A DNA stretch of 64,000 nucleotides from contig NC_002682.1 in NCBI RefSeq assembly GCF_000009625.1, positions 62,001 to 126,000 on the forward strand, read 5' to 3'. This DNA comes from Mesorhizobium japonicum MAFF 303099. GTDB lineage: Bacteria; Pseudomonadota; Alphaproteobacteria; Rhizobiales; Rhizobiaceae. Positions 9,880-18,916 of the stretch are shown here, in pieces; position 1 is the stretch's first letter; each line of letters begins with the position of its first letter. A model generated the notes under the pieces. The model did no database searches. It saw only the letters and a program-made list of their open reading frames with translations, and had not been told where the DNA came from. A program made the position numbers and the translations under genes.

Positions 9880-10274
9880 AAGGGGTCTCTAATAAACGAG
9901 TCACCGAAGCGCCAGCAAGAAAACTCGATCCAAAGAGTTAACGGTGGAAAACCATGCTTGCTGTGGGGACAAAAAGCCGTAGCCCGCCCCAGACAGTTTT
10001 GCCCCCGTCCGAGGCGGGCTGATTGGAAGCTGATGGAGGCAGCTTCCTGGCCTTGGCCCACGGGGATAAAAACCAAGGCATACTCAGAACTTCACCCGGT
10101 GAAGAATGTTCCGCCCGCGGCGATCGCCGGCTGACCCGACCATAGCCCCACCTAAACCTCTCCGAGACAGGCCAGCGCTCGCATCCCTCCATTGCGTGGC
10201 TGCGGCGACCGACTTGAGTGATTTTGCAAACGCTCGATAGTCCAGGTGTTGTCGTCGGCCACTGGAAAACCGGT
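9880..10274. other. intergenic region downstream of the trb operon
   Basis: About 395 bases with no supported gene. It contains a terminator-like hairpin for the leftward trb operon (9971-10020). Confidence 0.55.
9971..10020 (-). terminator. candidate Rho-independent terminator of the trb operon
   Basis: An 8-bp perfect inverted repeat AGCCCGCC/GGCGGGCT (10020-10013 with 9988-9981) encloses a 24-base loop and is followed on the minus strand, 5 bases later, by TTTTT. The loop is long and the site lies 250 bases past the last gene, so it is a moderate call. Confidence 0.45.
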
Positions 10275-10496
10275 CTAAGCCCCCTGCTTCCTTGCTTTGG
10301 CAAAGCCGCGATCCGTTGCGATAAACCGCTCCAGCATCGGCGCGATCAGGCGCGATGGATTGGCAGATGGCTGCCCGGTTTCGCGTCCAAGGATTTCTGC
10401 GTATTTCACCAACTCTCGATGCAGGGACGCCGGCAGTTCCACCGTGACCTTGACTGGCTTATCGTCGGCGATCATCGCGAGCTTCAACTTGGTCAT
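10275..10496 (-). CDS. DUF2274 protein at the end of the trb operon
   Basis: A 73-residue protein (MTKLKLAMIADDKPVKVTVE...) with a beta strand followed by an RHH-like helical part (ELPASLHRELVKYAEILGRE) and a conserved PSRLIAPMLERFIATDRGF. This family habitually follows trbI in trb clusters of Proteobacteria; its role in conjugation is unknown. The start overlaps the trbI end closely: the ribosome-binding site GGAGGT is formed by the last trbI codons, which implies translational coupling. Confidence 0.82.
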   Translation of the reverse strand: MTKLKLAMIADDKPVKVTVELPASLHRELVKYAEILGRETGQPSANPSRLIAPMLERFIATDRGFAKARKQGA

Positions 10497-10497
10497 G

Positions 10498-11634
10498 TCA
10501 ACCTCCGTATGGTTCAAGAACAAGGTCGCGGGTAACGAGCACGCGAACGGGGAACCCGGGTCGCACCGTAAGCGTCGGCGCCATATCGAGTTGCTGTTGA
10601 ACGACCTGCTGGCCTACCTGGCTGACGCTATCGGAGGCGCCGCTGCGCAGAGCACGAACGATATCGCTGTCTTGGTCGGACGAACCGGCCTGCGCGCCAA
10701 CACTCAAGACTGTCGACAACGCCGCTGCCTTGAACAACTCGCCCCAGTGATAGTCGACGCCATCCTCGAGGCCGGCATAGCCCTGAGCATCTGCGCCAGG
10801 CTGCCGCTCCAAAACGATGGAGCGCCCGTTTGGAAAAATCAGCCTGTTCCAGACGAGCAGCACGCGACGCTGCCCCGAACCAACTGCGTTATCGTATTGC
10901 CCGATAGCGCGAGTGCCTTGCGGGATCAGCAGCGAGCGGCCGGTTGGGCTGTCATAGATATTTTCGGTTACCTGAGCACTGATCTGGCCGGGCAGGTCCG
11001 ACCGGATACCCGTGATGAGCGCGGCCGGGATGACGGCGCCGGCTTGCAGCACATAAGGTGACGCCGGAGGCGTGACGTGATCCGGCGCCACGGTGCGCCG
11101 GTCAGCGGCCGCCGACAGGAAGGAAAGCTGGCGATCCTGCGCATTTCGCTGATTGTTCTGACCGGCAAGGTCGTTGCCTGTAGGCGCGGACGCTTCGGCC
11201 GTCCTGGTATCGTCTTGTGCTGTCTGGAAGAAGACGCGCGAGGTTCTTGCCGCTTCCTCCTCAGCCCGCCGCCGCTGCTCGGCTTCGTCAATCGCGGGAC
11301 TTGCGATCGGAGGCGGCACGACGGCCTGTCCCCTGTTTTGGGCATCGAGGATCGGCCTGCCGAGATCGCCAGGCAGCGGGGGCCCAAGGACGGGGCCGGC
11401 ATAGTCGCGCGGCAGGCGCGCAAGTCCGTCAGCAGGCGGCCGATTGGAGGTTGGGTAGAGCTCTTCGCCCTGCTTGACCGTATCCGCGTCGCGCAGGGCG
11501 TAAATCAGCGCGCCGCCGATGCCGAGCGAGGCTACGAAGCCGATGCCTGCAAGCATCTTGCGCGACAGTCGCGTCACGCGCGGCGGGTCGGCGCGAAGGC
11601 GCATGGGTTCGACGGCCGTGTCCTGCTCGTTCAT
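10498..11634 (-). CDS. trbI: conjugal transfer protein TrbI (VirB10-like)
   Basis: TrbI is the VirB10-type scaffold that spans the inner membrane and periplasm and contacts the outer-membrane ring of a type IV secretion system. The 378-residue protein has a short cytoplasmic N-terminus, one membrane helix about 30-47 (GIGFVASLGIGGALIYAL), a proline-rich periplasmic stretch, and the VirB10 domain from about 200 (LQAGAVIPAALITGIRSDLP, RSLLIPQGTRAIGQYD, RPGFPVRVLVTRDLVLEPY). Length and order are normal. It overlaps trbG upstream by 4 bases. Confidence 0.94.
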   Translation of the reverse strand: MNEQDTAVEPMRLRADPPRVTRLSRKMLAGIGFVASLGIGGALIYALRDADTVKQGEELYPTSNRPPADGLARLPRDYAGPVLGPPLPGDLGRPILDAQNRGQAVVPPPIASPAIDEAEQRRRAEEEAARTSRVFFQTAQDDTRTAEASAPTGNDLAGQNNQRNAQDRQLSFLSAAADRRTVAPDHVTPPASPYVLQAGAVIPAALITGIRSDLPGQISAQVTENIYDSPTGRSLLIPQGTRAIGQYDNAVGSGQRRVLLVWNRLIFPNGRSIVLERQPGADAQGYAGLEDGVDYHWGELFKAAALSTVLSVGAQAGSSDQDSDIVRALRSGASDSVSQVGQQVVQQQLDMAPTLTVRPGFPVRVLVTRDLVLEPYGG

Positions 11635-12695
11635 GGCTGCAGCCCTCCCCTCTGCATTGAGTTCGGCACCTTCGACGCGCTACTGTCGCCCAGCCTTGGC
11701 CATAATCCATCGGTTCGTCCTGCGTCGGTGCGGACGATCCTTACCGTCTGCTGGCGCTTGCCGGCGCCAAGACGCAGTTCGGCCGCGCCGAAAAGCCGGT
11801 CGACGATCAGGACGTTTTGATAGACGCGGCTGTTGGTGATTTCAGCCTCGCCGTCCGGACCGATGACGAAAATCGGCGGCATCTCGCCTTGCACAATGCC
11901 GCGCGGAAACTCGACATAGACCCTGCGTCCGTCGTCGTAGACATTCACCGGCGTCCAGGGCGGATTGTCGCCTGTGAGACCGTAGCGATAGTTGCGTGCC
12001 GCAACGGCCGGTATGGCCGGTGTTGTGGCGATGGCCCGGAGGGTTCCCGCTTTCTGAGCCGGATAGGACCACGCAACGGCGGGCATGTATGGCTTGGCGC
12101 CTGCCCGCAGCTCAAGCATATAGCTGCGCCGGTCCGTGGCGATAATGAGGTTGGTCGTGATGTCCGCCCGCGAGGGTTTCACCAGGACGTGGACGCGCCG
12201 GGCAATGCCGGAGCCGCTTTCGGTGTCGCCGATGATCCAGCGCGCCGTGTCGCCGGCGGCGATCGGACCGTCGCCGGTCAAGGTCTCGCCCGGCTCAAGC
12301 GCGATGTCCGTTATCTGGCCGGGCGCGGCATAGACCTGATAGAGTGCTCCTTCGCTCCAGGGATAGATTTGAATGGCGTTGTAGTAGCCTTCCCGGCGCG
12401 GTTCCACGCGCGCCGCAGCGTTTGCGTTCTGGACACGCGCGGTCGGCGTTTCGCCGAGCGCGCCGCCCCGCGCGGGAGCCCAACCTGGCGGAACGCGAAG
12501 GGGTTTTGGCCCTTGGTCTGAGGCGGCGACTGCCGGCGGCAAAGGCGCAACATAGCCATCGTAGCTGATCTTCGGCGGCTTTTTCGAAGGCGTGGCGCAA
12601 CCGGCCAGCAGCGCCACCCCCGGGACCAGCACGACCGATAGCAGGTATCTCCAGACAATCGTACCGGCAGCAAGACGTAATGTCGGGCGGCTCAT
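11631..12695 (-). CDS. trbG: conjugal transfer protein TrbG (VirB9-like lipoprotein)
   Basis: TrbG is the VirB9-like periplasmic component of the mating-pore core complex. The 354-residue product has a signal peptide with a lipobox (VALLAGC, Cys at about 32) so it should be outer-membrane anchored. The VirB9 domain follows, with QIYPWSEGALYQVYAAPGQI and TDIALEPGE, then the C-terminal beta sandwich ending in ELRLGAGKRQQTVRIVRTD. Start overlaps the trbF stop by 4 bases and stop overlaps trbI by 4 bases, consistent with one transcript and coupled translation. Confidence 0.94.
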   Translation of the reverse strand: MSRPTLRLAAGTIVWRYLLSVVLVPGVALLAGCATPSKKPPKISYDGYVAPLPPAVAASDQGPKPLRVPPGWAPARGGALGETPTARVQNANAAARVEPRREGYYNAIQIYPWSEGALYQVYAAPGQITDIALEPGETLTGDGPIAAGDTARWIIGDTESGSGIARRVHVLVKPSRADITTNLIIATDRRSYMLELRAGAKPYMPAVAWSYPAQKAGTLRAIATTPAIPAVAARNYRYGLTGDNPPWTPVNVYDDGRRVYVEFPRGIVQGEMPPIFVIGPDGEAEITNSRVYQNVLIVDRLFGAAELRLGAGKRQQTVRIVRTDAGRTDGLWPRLGDSSASKVPNSMQRGGLQP

Positions 12696-13381
12696 TGGCC
12701 CATCTCCCGCGACCAGTTGATGGCATTGACGTAGATCCCGAGGGGATTGGCGCGAAGGCGTTCGGCGTCGTTCGGCATCTGCGTCACGATTGTCAGGATC
12801 GCGGTCCAGCGCTCGGCGCTGGAAAGCTGGCCGTTTTCATAGTGCCGCTCGATCCAGGCGACACGAAAGGAGCTCGGCGAGGCCCGGATGACCGAAGAAA
12901 TCTCCACCGCGACCTGCTGCTTGCCGACCCTGGAGAAAGGGTCGTTGACGCGAGCGTAATCGTTGAGGGCCGCAGCGCCCTGGTCGGTCGTCCAATCATA
13001 GGCGCGCAGCCAATCCTGGCGCAGGATGATGGGGTCCGCGGGGACGGAGCGCACCTGCTCGACGAAGCGGGCGAGATGCCATGCTATCTGTGGGTCGGTC
13101 GGCTTGTAGTCGGCGATCGCGGGCGCGATCGCTTGCGCCTGGCCCAGCGTATCGACCTGCACGACCCAAGGCACGACGGTACCTCGGCCCAACTGCCAGA
13201 CCAGTGAGGTGGCGAGGCCTGCCGACAGGATGAGCGAGCCCAACGCCATGGCGCGCCAGTTACGTGCCTGGACGCGGGCGGAGCCGATGCGTTCGTCCCA
13301 GATCTGCTCGGCCTTTTGATAAGGGGTTTCCGGCCGAAGGGTCTTGCCATAGTGGACGGCGGGGCGCCTGAAGATGTTCAT
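12692..13381 (-). CDS. trbF: conjugal transfer protein TrbF (VirB8-like)
   Basis: TrbF is a VirB8-like bitopic inner-membrane protein that nucleates assembly of the type IV channel. The 229-residue product has a cytoplasmic N-terminus (NIFRRPAVHYGKTLRPETPY), one membrane helix about 45-65 (ALGSLILSAGLATSLVWQL) and a periplasmic domain with the family pattern YKPTDPQIAWHLARFVEQVR and WTAILTIVTQMPNDAERLRA. Full length. It starts 4 bases after trbL and overlaps trbG by 4 bases. Confidence 0.95.
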   Translation of the reverse strand: MNIFRRPAVHYGKTLRPETPYQKAEQIWDERIGSARVQARNWRAMALGSLILSAGLATSLVWQLGRGTVVPWVVQVDTLGQAQAIAPAIADYKPTDPQIAWHLARFVEQVRSVPADPIILRQDWLRAYDWTTDQGAAALNDYARVNDPFSRVGKQQVAVEISSVIRASPSSFRVAWIERHYENGQLSSAERWTAILTIVTQMPNDAERLRANPLGIYVNAINWSREMGQ

Positions 13382-13384
13382 GGG

Positions 13385-14755
13385 TCATTCGCCTTCAGAA
13401 AGAGAAATCGAAGCGCCGCCGCCATGGCTGTCGCCGGCGCGCACCGCGTGGGCGGCGGTCTGCGCGCCGTGAGAGACGCGCTGGGTGCGCTGCAAGCGTC
13501 TGGCCCATTCCGGTTGCCCTTGAGAGCCGGATGGCTTGCCCGCGCCGGACGCAGGAGCCGCGGCTGCCAACGCGGCACCGCCGATCGTTCCCATGGTCGA
13601 CGAACCGCCAGTGACTTCAGCCGCCGAACTTGCGCCGGATGCGAAGCTTGACTTGAGCGATCGACCGGTGTTTGCGGCGGCACGCTTGAGCGGCGAGGCG
13701 GCCGCCGACGCGCCGGCGCGCGCAATGCCGCCCAGGCCGGAGGCGATGCCTGCCGCGCCAGTCTGGCCGGCGGCGCCGAGCATATAAGCGGCCGAACCAC
13801 CGCCGGCGAGTGACGTGCCGCCACGCGCGACTGACACCGCGCCCGAGGCCGCGGCTGTCCCGCCTCGCGCCGCCAGGCCGGCTGCGCCATAGCCCACAAC
13901 CGCCATGCCGCCCGCGGCAAGGCCGGTGCCGACGGCCGCACCGGCGCCAAGCTGCGGCCCGCCCGCCACAAGGCCGTTGGCGATGCCGGGGCCGAAGGTG
14001 CCAAGCCCGAGCAGTGACAGCGCCGCCAGCACGATCGCCATGGCCTGGTCGATGGTGGGGCTCTCGTTGCCAAAGCCTTGGGTGAATTCGCCGAAGAGCG
14101 TCGATCCGATGCCGATAACCACGGCAAGCACCAGAACCTTGATGCCGGACGAGATGACGTTGCCCAGCACGCGCTCGGCCATGAAGGCAGTCTTGCCGAA
14201 GAGGCCGAAAGGGATCAGCACAAAGCCAGCTAAGGTCGCCAGCTTGAACTCGATCAGAGTCACAAAAAGCTGCACGGCCAAGATGAAGAAGGCGAGCAGG
14301 ACAAGCGCCCAGGCAAAAAGCAGGCAAGCGATCTGGATGAAGTTTTCAAAGAAGGAGACGTAGCCCATCAAACCGGAGATCGCCTCAAGCAAGGGTCGTC
14401 CCGCATCGAGACCGGTTTGCGCCACCTTGCCGGGGTGCAGCAGGTCCTGTGCCGAGAAGCCGGTTCCGCTCGCCTTCAGACCAAGGCCGGAGAAACTCTC
14501 GAATACGATCTGGGCGAGACCGTTCCAATTGGAAATCAGATAGGCGAAGACACCGACGAAGAGCGTCTTCTTGACGAGCCTGGCGAGGATGTCGTCGTCG
14601 GCGCCCCAGCTCCAGAAGAGCGCGGCAAGCGTCACATCGATGACGATCAGCGTGGTGGCGACGAAGGCGACCTCACCGCCGAGCAGGCCGAAGCCGCTGT
14701 CGATATAGCGGGTGAAGGTGGCCAGGAATTGGTCGATGACGCCGGTATTGCCCAT
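13385..14755 (-). CDS. trbL: conjugal transfer protein TrbL (VirB6-like)
   Basis: TrbL is the polytopic VirB6-like inner-membrane channel subunit. The start at 14755 (MGNTGVIDQFLATFTRYIDS) was chosen because AGGGG lies about 8 bases upstream and relatives begin this way; the open frame extends 52 codons further but without support. About six to seven membrane helices occupy residues 25-290. After that comes a long Ala/Gly-rich, low-complexity cytoplasmic tail (about 290-456), usual for TrbL. It follows trbK directly. Confidence 0.93.
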   Translation of the reverse strand: MGNTGVIDQFLATFTRYIDSGFGLLGGEVAFVATTLIVIDVTLAALFWSWGADDDILARLVKKTLFVGVFAYLISNWNGLAQIVFESFSGLGLKASGTGFSAQDLLHPGKVAQTGLDAGRPLLEAISGLMGYVSFFENFIQIACLLFAWALVLLAFFILAVQLFVTLIEFKLATLAGFVLIPFGLFGKTAFMAERVLGNVISSGIKVLVLAVVIGIGSTLFGEFTQGFGNESPTIDQAMAIVLAALSLLGLGTFGPGIANGLVAGGPQLGAGAAVGTGLAAGGMAVVGYGAAGLAARGGTAAASGAVSVARGGTSLAGGGSAAYMLGAAGQTGAAGIASGLGGIARAGASAAASPLKRAAANTGRSLKSSFASGASSAAEVTGGSSTMGTIGGAALAAAAPASGAGKPSGSQGQPEWARRLQRTQRVSHGAQTAAHAVRAGDSHGGGASISLSEGE

Positions 14756-14757
14756 GT

Positions 14758-15081
14758 CTATCGACCCCTGAGCATGGAAGCATCTGGCGAGGCCGGTTCG
14801 CCTGTCGGGAGCCCAGACGGCTTTTCGAGGCCAAGGAAGCGGTCGCGCTGATCGGCCCACAGCCGCGCACATCCATCGTCGCGCAAAGCAGCCTCGCCGA
14901 GGGTCTGGCACCGGCGCAGCCGATCGCGAAGCGGATTTGGCATCGAGCCCGCCTGCATGCGCGGCCCCTCGCTCGCCGGTTTGTCGCCTTTTCGGCTTAT
15001 ACCGAGCGCGGCCGCCGCGAGGGCGGCCGCAACAAGGATGGCCGCCACGGTGCGAGCGAGGGTTTTGCCGTCCATGGTCAT
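14758..15081 (-). CDS. trbK: putative entry-exclusion protein TrbK (TrbK-alt type)
   Basis: A 107-residue protein located between trbJ and trbL, where entry-exclusion genes sit in trb clusters. It has one hydrophobic N-terminal segment (TVAAILVAAALAAAALGIS) that could be a signal anchor, and a C-terminal region with two Cys (RRCQTLGEAALRDDGCARLW) typical of the TrbK-alt group. There is no lipobox of the classical RP4 TrbK. Inferred role: blocks redundant mating between cells carrying the same plasmid. Assignment rests on position and motif. Confidence 0.8.
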   Translation of the reverse strand: MTMDGKTLARTVAAILVAAALAAAALGISRKGDKPASEGPRMQAGSMPNPLRDRLRRCQTLGEAALRDDGCARLWADQRDRFLGLEKPSGLPTGEPASPDASMLRGR

Positions 15082-15086
15082 CGCGT

Positions 15087-15845
15087 TCAGCGGTTGAACA
15101 TCCGGACCGGGCCGGCCTGGTAACCGGAGCCAGGCGTCAGGAAGCGGCGGCGTTGCTCGCGGCCTTGATCGACCGCGGCGGCACGCTCGGCCTCGGTCAG
15201 AGCCTGGGCGCGGCCGTTGGCGGCGACGACCGCGGTCAGGTCAGCGAGTTGTTGGCCCTGGAGCGCAAGGAGCTGATTGCCAGCTTGCGTTGCCTGCAGC
15301 GCCCCGGTTGCCGATTGGCTGGCGCCGACCAGCGCCGACATCTGAGCGCGAGCGCTTTCGATGTTTCCGACGACACCCGCCTGGACGCGCATCGCATCCT
15401 GAAGACCGCCCACCGTGTTTTGCCAGCGCGAGCGCGCCTCGGTGACGAGCTGCTGGTCGGATGCAGCGAGCGAGACGCTGCCGTATTGCTGCTGAAAGGC
15501 CTTGTCGACCTGCTGGACGTCGAAGGCGATGTTCTGTGCTTCGCCAAGCAGCTGTTGCGTGCGTTGCACCGACTCCTGCAGCTGCTGCAACGAGGACAAA
15601 GGCAGGCTCGCCAGGTTGCGCGCCTGGTTGATCAGCATCTGCGCCTGGTTCTGAAGCGAGGTGATCTGGTTCGTGATCTGCTGCAGCGAACGCGCGGCCG
15701 TCAGAACATTCTGGGAATAGTTCGACGGATCAAACACGATGAACGCATGTGCTGGCGCAGTCATCATCGGCGAAATCGCGATCGGCGCGACGAGCATCGC
15801 GGCGACCAGAAGAAGGGCGCGCGGGCGGCTTGGACGAACAGTCAT
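15087..15845 (-). CDS. trbJ: conjugal transfer protein TrbJ (VirB5-like)
   Basis: TrbJ is a periplasmic, VirB5-like protein thought to be a minor pilus or adhesion component. The 252-residue product has a cleavable signal peptide (RALLLVAAMLVAPIAISP, cleavage near AHA at 34), then a mostly helical, Gln-rich body with predicted coiled coils (LQQITNQITSLQNQAQMLIN and LQQLQESVQRTQQLLGEAQ). Start overlaps the end of trbE by 4 bases. Confidence 0.93.
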   Translation of the reverse strand: MTVRPSRPRALLLVAAMLVAPIAISPMMTAPAHAFIVFDPSNYSQNVLTAARSLQQITNQITSLQNQAQMLINQARNLASLPLSSLQQLQESVQRTQQLLGEAQNIAFDVQQVDKAFQQQYGSVSLAASDQQLVTEARSRWQNTVGGLQDAMRVQAGVVGNIESARAQMSALVGASQSATGALQATQAGNQLLALQGQQLADLTAVVAANGRAQALTEAERAAAVDQGREQRRRFLTPGSGYQAGPVRMFNR

Positions 15846-18292
15846 GGCTGGGGGTCCTTTCCAGGTTCAGGGACGGTGAGATTGGGAATGAGGTCGGCGG
15901 CCCAGCCGACATTGCGGGCATGCAGCCAGGCCGGTAGGAAGCCATCGCGGCCATGCTCGGAGATGATGGCGCTGATCAGGGCCTGATCGCTCTTCGAGGA
16001 CGCGGCGCAAAGTGCGAGCCCGACCTCCGACAGGCCGAGCTCGAAGAGACGGTTGCCACGACGGGACTGGCAGTAGTAATCGCGCTTGGGTGTCGCTCGC
16101 GCCAGGATTTCGATCTGGCGGTCGTTCAAGCCGAAGCGTCGATAGATGTCGGCAATTTGCGGCTCAATCGCGCGCGCATTAGGCAACAGAAGCCGGGTTG
16201 GACAGCTTTCGATGATCGCCGGCGCGATGGCCGAATTGTCGATATCGGCAAGTGACTGGGTGGCGAAGACGACGCTGGCGTTCTTCTTGCGCAGCGTCTT
16301 CAGCCACTCGCGCAACTGCCCCGCAAACCCCTCGTCATCGAGGGCAAGCCAGCCCTCGTCGATGATGAGCAGCGTTGGACGCCCATCGAGCCGGTCACTG
16401 ACGCGATGAAACAGATAGGACAGGACAGCCGGCGCGGCTTGCGCGCCCACCAGCCCTTCGATCTCGAAGGCCTGCACCGATGCCTGGCCGAGGTGTTCGG
16501 CCTCGGCGTCGAGCAATCGGCCGTGAGGCCCTCCCAAACAGTATGGGCGCAATGCCTGTTTCAGGTCATTGGCTTGCAAGAGCACGCTGAGCCCGGTGAG
16601 GGTGCGCTCCTCGAGAGGAGCCGAGGCGAGCGACGTCAGCGCCGCCCAGATATGCTCCTTTGCGTCCGGGGTGATCTGGATACCTTCGCGCATCAGGAGC
16701 GCGACGATCCAGTCAGCCGCCCAGGCGCGCTCGTACGTGTCATGAATCCGGGCGAGCGGCTGCAGCGAAACGGAGGCGTCCATGCCTTCGGTGAGATGCC
16801 CCCCGAGATCGTGCCAGTCGCCGCCCATGGAGAACGCCGCGGCGCGGATGGAGCCGCCGAAGTCGAAGGCGAAGATCTGAGCGTTGTGGTAGCGGCAGAA
16901 CTGCAGCGCCATCAGCGCCAGCAGCACCGACTTGCCGGCCCCCGTGGGGCCAACGACCAGCGTGTGGCCGACATCGCCGACATGCAGGACCAACCGGAAC
17001 GGGGTCGAGCCTTCGGTCTTGCCGTAAAGCAGGGGAGGACCGACCAGATGCTCGTCCCGTTCCGGCCCCGCCCACACGGCAGACAGCGGGATCATGTGGG
17101 CGAGATTGAGCGTTGAGATGGGAGGCTGACGGACATTGGCATAGACGTGCCCGGGCAAGGAACCGAGCCAGGCATCGACGGCGTTGACGGTCTCGGCAAT
17201 TGCCGTGAAGTCACGACCCTGGATGACCTTTTCGACGAGCCGCAATTTTTCGTCGGCCACACGCGGGTCGGAATCCCAAACGGCGACGCTCGCGGTGACG
17301 TAGGCCATGCCCACCATGTCGGCGCCAAGCTCCTGCAACGCCGTGTCGGCGTCGGCCGCCTTGTTGGCGGCGTCGGTGTCGAGGAGGGCCGACGCTTCGT
17401 TGGTCATCACCTCCTTCAGGATCGCGGCGATGCTCTTGCGCTTGGCGAACCATTGCCGCCGTATCCTGTTCAACAGGCGGACAGCGTCGGGCTTGTCGAG
17501 CAGGATCGCGCGGGTCGACCAGCGGTAGGGGAACGCCAGCCTGTTGAGGTCATCGAGCAGGCCGGGTGTCGTGGCGGTCGGGAAGCCGACAATCGAGAGC
17601 ACGCGAAGATGCTTGTCGCCAAGCCGGGGCTCGAGCCCGCCGGCAAGTGGTTGGTCGGCCAGCAGCGCATCGAGATAGATCGGCGTTTCCGGCACGCGCA
17701 CCCGATGGCGTTTGGTCGAGATCGTGGAATGCAGGTAGGTCAGTGTGTCTTCATCATCGAGCCACTGGCATTCAGGCATGAGTCCGTCGAGCAGCGCCAG
17801 AACGCGCCCGGTCCGATCGGTAAAAGCGCGCACGATCTCGCCCGGATCCGCGCCCGCGTGGTCGCGCCCCTCGTAGAACCATCCCTCGGCGCGCGTGGCG
17901 TCTTCGGGCGGCGGCAGGAACAGGAAGGTGAGAAAGTAGCTCGATACGAAATGAACCCCCGCCTCGTCGAAGTCGGCCTTGCGCTCGGCATCGAGCAGGC
18001 CGGAAGCCGCATTGGGGAACTGGCTCTCGGGATAGGAAGCCGCTTCGTGCCGCTGCGCTTCAACGAAGATGCTCCAGCCCGAGCCGAGGCGACGAAAGGC
18101 ATTGTTGATGCGCGATGCCGCCGCCACAAGTTCCGCCGCCACGGCGGAGTCGAGATCGGGCCCGCGAAACCGCGCGGTGCGCTGAAAACTTCCGTCCTTG
18201 TTGAGCACCACGCCCGGTGCGACGAGAGCGACCCAAGGCAGGTAGTCGGCAAGGCGGGCGGCGGTCCGGCGGTATTCGGCAAGGCTCATCAT
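15842..18292 (-). CDS. trbE: conjugal transfer ATPase TrbE (VirB4-like)
   Basis: TrbE is the VirB4-family ATPase that powers pilus assembly and substrate transfer. The start was set at 18292 (MMSLAEYRRTAARLADYLPW), giving 816 residues, the usual family length; the open frame upstream lies in trbD. A CagE/TrbE N-terminal domain (about 180-380) precedes the RecA-like ATPase domain with Walker A GPTGAGKS and Walker B LLIIDEGWLAL, and the arginine-rich FATQSLADIDNSAI segment. It is preceded by trbD (10 bases) and overlaps trbJ. Confidence 0.95.
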   Translation of the reverse strand: MMSLAEYRRTAARLADYLPWVALVAPGVVLNKDGSFQRTARFRGPDLDSAVAAELVAAASRINNAFRRLGSGWSIFVEAQRHEAASYPESQFPNAASGLLDAERKADFDEAGVHFVSSYFLTFLFLPPPEDATRAEGWFYEGRDHAGADPGEIVRAFTDRTGRVLALLDGLMPECQWLDDEDTLTYLHSTISTKRHRVRVPETPIYLDALLADQPLAGGLEPRLGDKHLRVLSIVGFPTATTPGLLDDLNRLAFPYRWSTRAILLDKPDAVRLLNRIRRQWFAKRKSIAAILKEVMTNEASALLDTDAANKAADADTALQELGADMVGMAYVTASVAVWDSDPRVADEKLRLVEKVIQGRDFTAIAETVNAVDAWLGSLPGHVYANVRQPPISTLNLAHMIPLSAVWAGPERDEHLVGPPLLYGKTEGSTPFRLVLHVGDVGHTLVVGPTGAGKSVLLALMALQFCRYHNAQIFAFDFGGSIRAAAFSMGGDWHDLGGHLTEGMDASVSLQPLARIHDTYERAWAADWIVALLMREGIQITPDAKEHIWAALTSLASAPLEERTLTGLSVLLQANDLKQALRPYCLGGPHGRLLDAEAEHLGQASVQAFEIEGLVGAQAAPAVLSYLFHRVSDRLDGRPTLLIIDEGWLALDDEGFAGQLREWLKTLRKKNASVVFATQSLADIDNSAIAPAIIESCPTRLLLPNARAIEPQIADIYRRFGLNDRQIEILARATPKRDYYCQSRRGNRLFELGLSEVGLALCAASSKSDQALISAIISEHGRDGFLPAWLHARNVGWAADLIPNLTVPEPGKDPQP

Positions 18293-18302
18293 AACCGCGC
18301 CC

Positions 18303-18584
18303 TCAAACCGACAGATGCCCGGGCAGACGCAGGTGCCTGCGTCCAACCTCGAAAAACAGCGGGTCGCGCCTGGCGGCCCATACCGCAGTGGCATGTCCGA
18401 CCGCCCAGATGAGGAGACCGATAAGCCAGAGCCGCAGCCCGAGACCGACGGCGCCCGCCAGCGTGCCATTCAGGATCGCAATTCCGCGCGGCGCGCCGCC
18501 AAGCATGATCTGCTCGGTCAGCGCCCGGTGGACAGGCACCGTCCATCCCGGCACAGCGTCGAGTTGTTCGAGAGCGGCCGCCAT
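18303..18584 (-). CDS. trbD: conjugal transfer protein TrbD (VirB3-like)
   Basis: A 93-residue inner-membrane protein, VirB3-like, working with the TrbE ATPase. Family pattern: VPVHRALTEQIMLGGAPRG at the N-terminus, then two hydrophobic segments (IAILNGTLAGAVGLGL and LWLIGLLIWAVGHATAVW) and the RRDPLFFEV motif. The ATG at 18584 overlaps the trbC stop (TGATG), so translation should be coupled. Confidence 0.92.
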   Translation of the reverse strand: MAAALEQLDAVPGWTVPVHRALTEQIMLGGAPRGIAILNGTLAGAVGLGLRLWLIGLLIWAVGHATAVWAARRDPLFFEVGRRHLRLPGHLSV

Positions 18585-18916
18585 CAGATCAATGCCCCGC
18601 CGCCGAACGAGAAGAACGACAGAAAGAAACTCGACGCCGCAAAGGCGATCGAGAGACCAAAAACGATCTGGATGAGCCGTCTGAAGCCGCCCGAACTGTC
18701 GCCGAAGGCCAGCGTCAGGCCGGTGACGATGATGATGATGACGGCCATGATCTTGGAGACCGGGCCCTCGACCGACTGCAGGATCTTTTCGAGCGGCTGT
18801 TCCCACGGCATCGAGGAGCCCGATGCATGGGCGACCGGAGCGACCATGAGGTTGACGGCAATTGCGACGCTGGCCGCGGCCAGGCTGGCGCGGCAGCGCG
18901 AAAGCAGGCGGATCAT
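18584..18916 (-). CDS. trbC: conjugative pilin TrbC (VirB2-like)
   Basis: TrbC is the prepilin that is processed and (in RP4) cyclised to form the conjugative pilus. The 110-residue precursor has a signal peptide ending near HASGSS, a short hydrophilic loop (PWEQPLEKILQSVEGPV), and two hydrophobic helices (SKIMAVIIIIVTGLTLAFG and IVFGLSIAFAASSFFLSFF) as in VirB2. Start overlaps the trbB stop by 4 bases. Confidence 0.92.
   Translation of the reverse strand: MIRLLSRCRASLAAASVAIAVNLMVAPVAHASGSSMPWEQPLEKILQSVEGPVSKIMAVIIIIVTGLTLAFGDSSGGFRRLIQIVFGLSIAFAASSFFLSFFSFGGGALI

Noticed and set aside
17147..18412. A 421-codon open frame on the plus strand
   Set aside because: It lies exactly opposite trbE and partly trbD, whose families are certain; it is a high-G+C antisense shadow without a ribosome-binding site.
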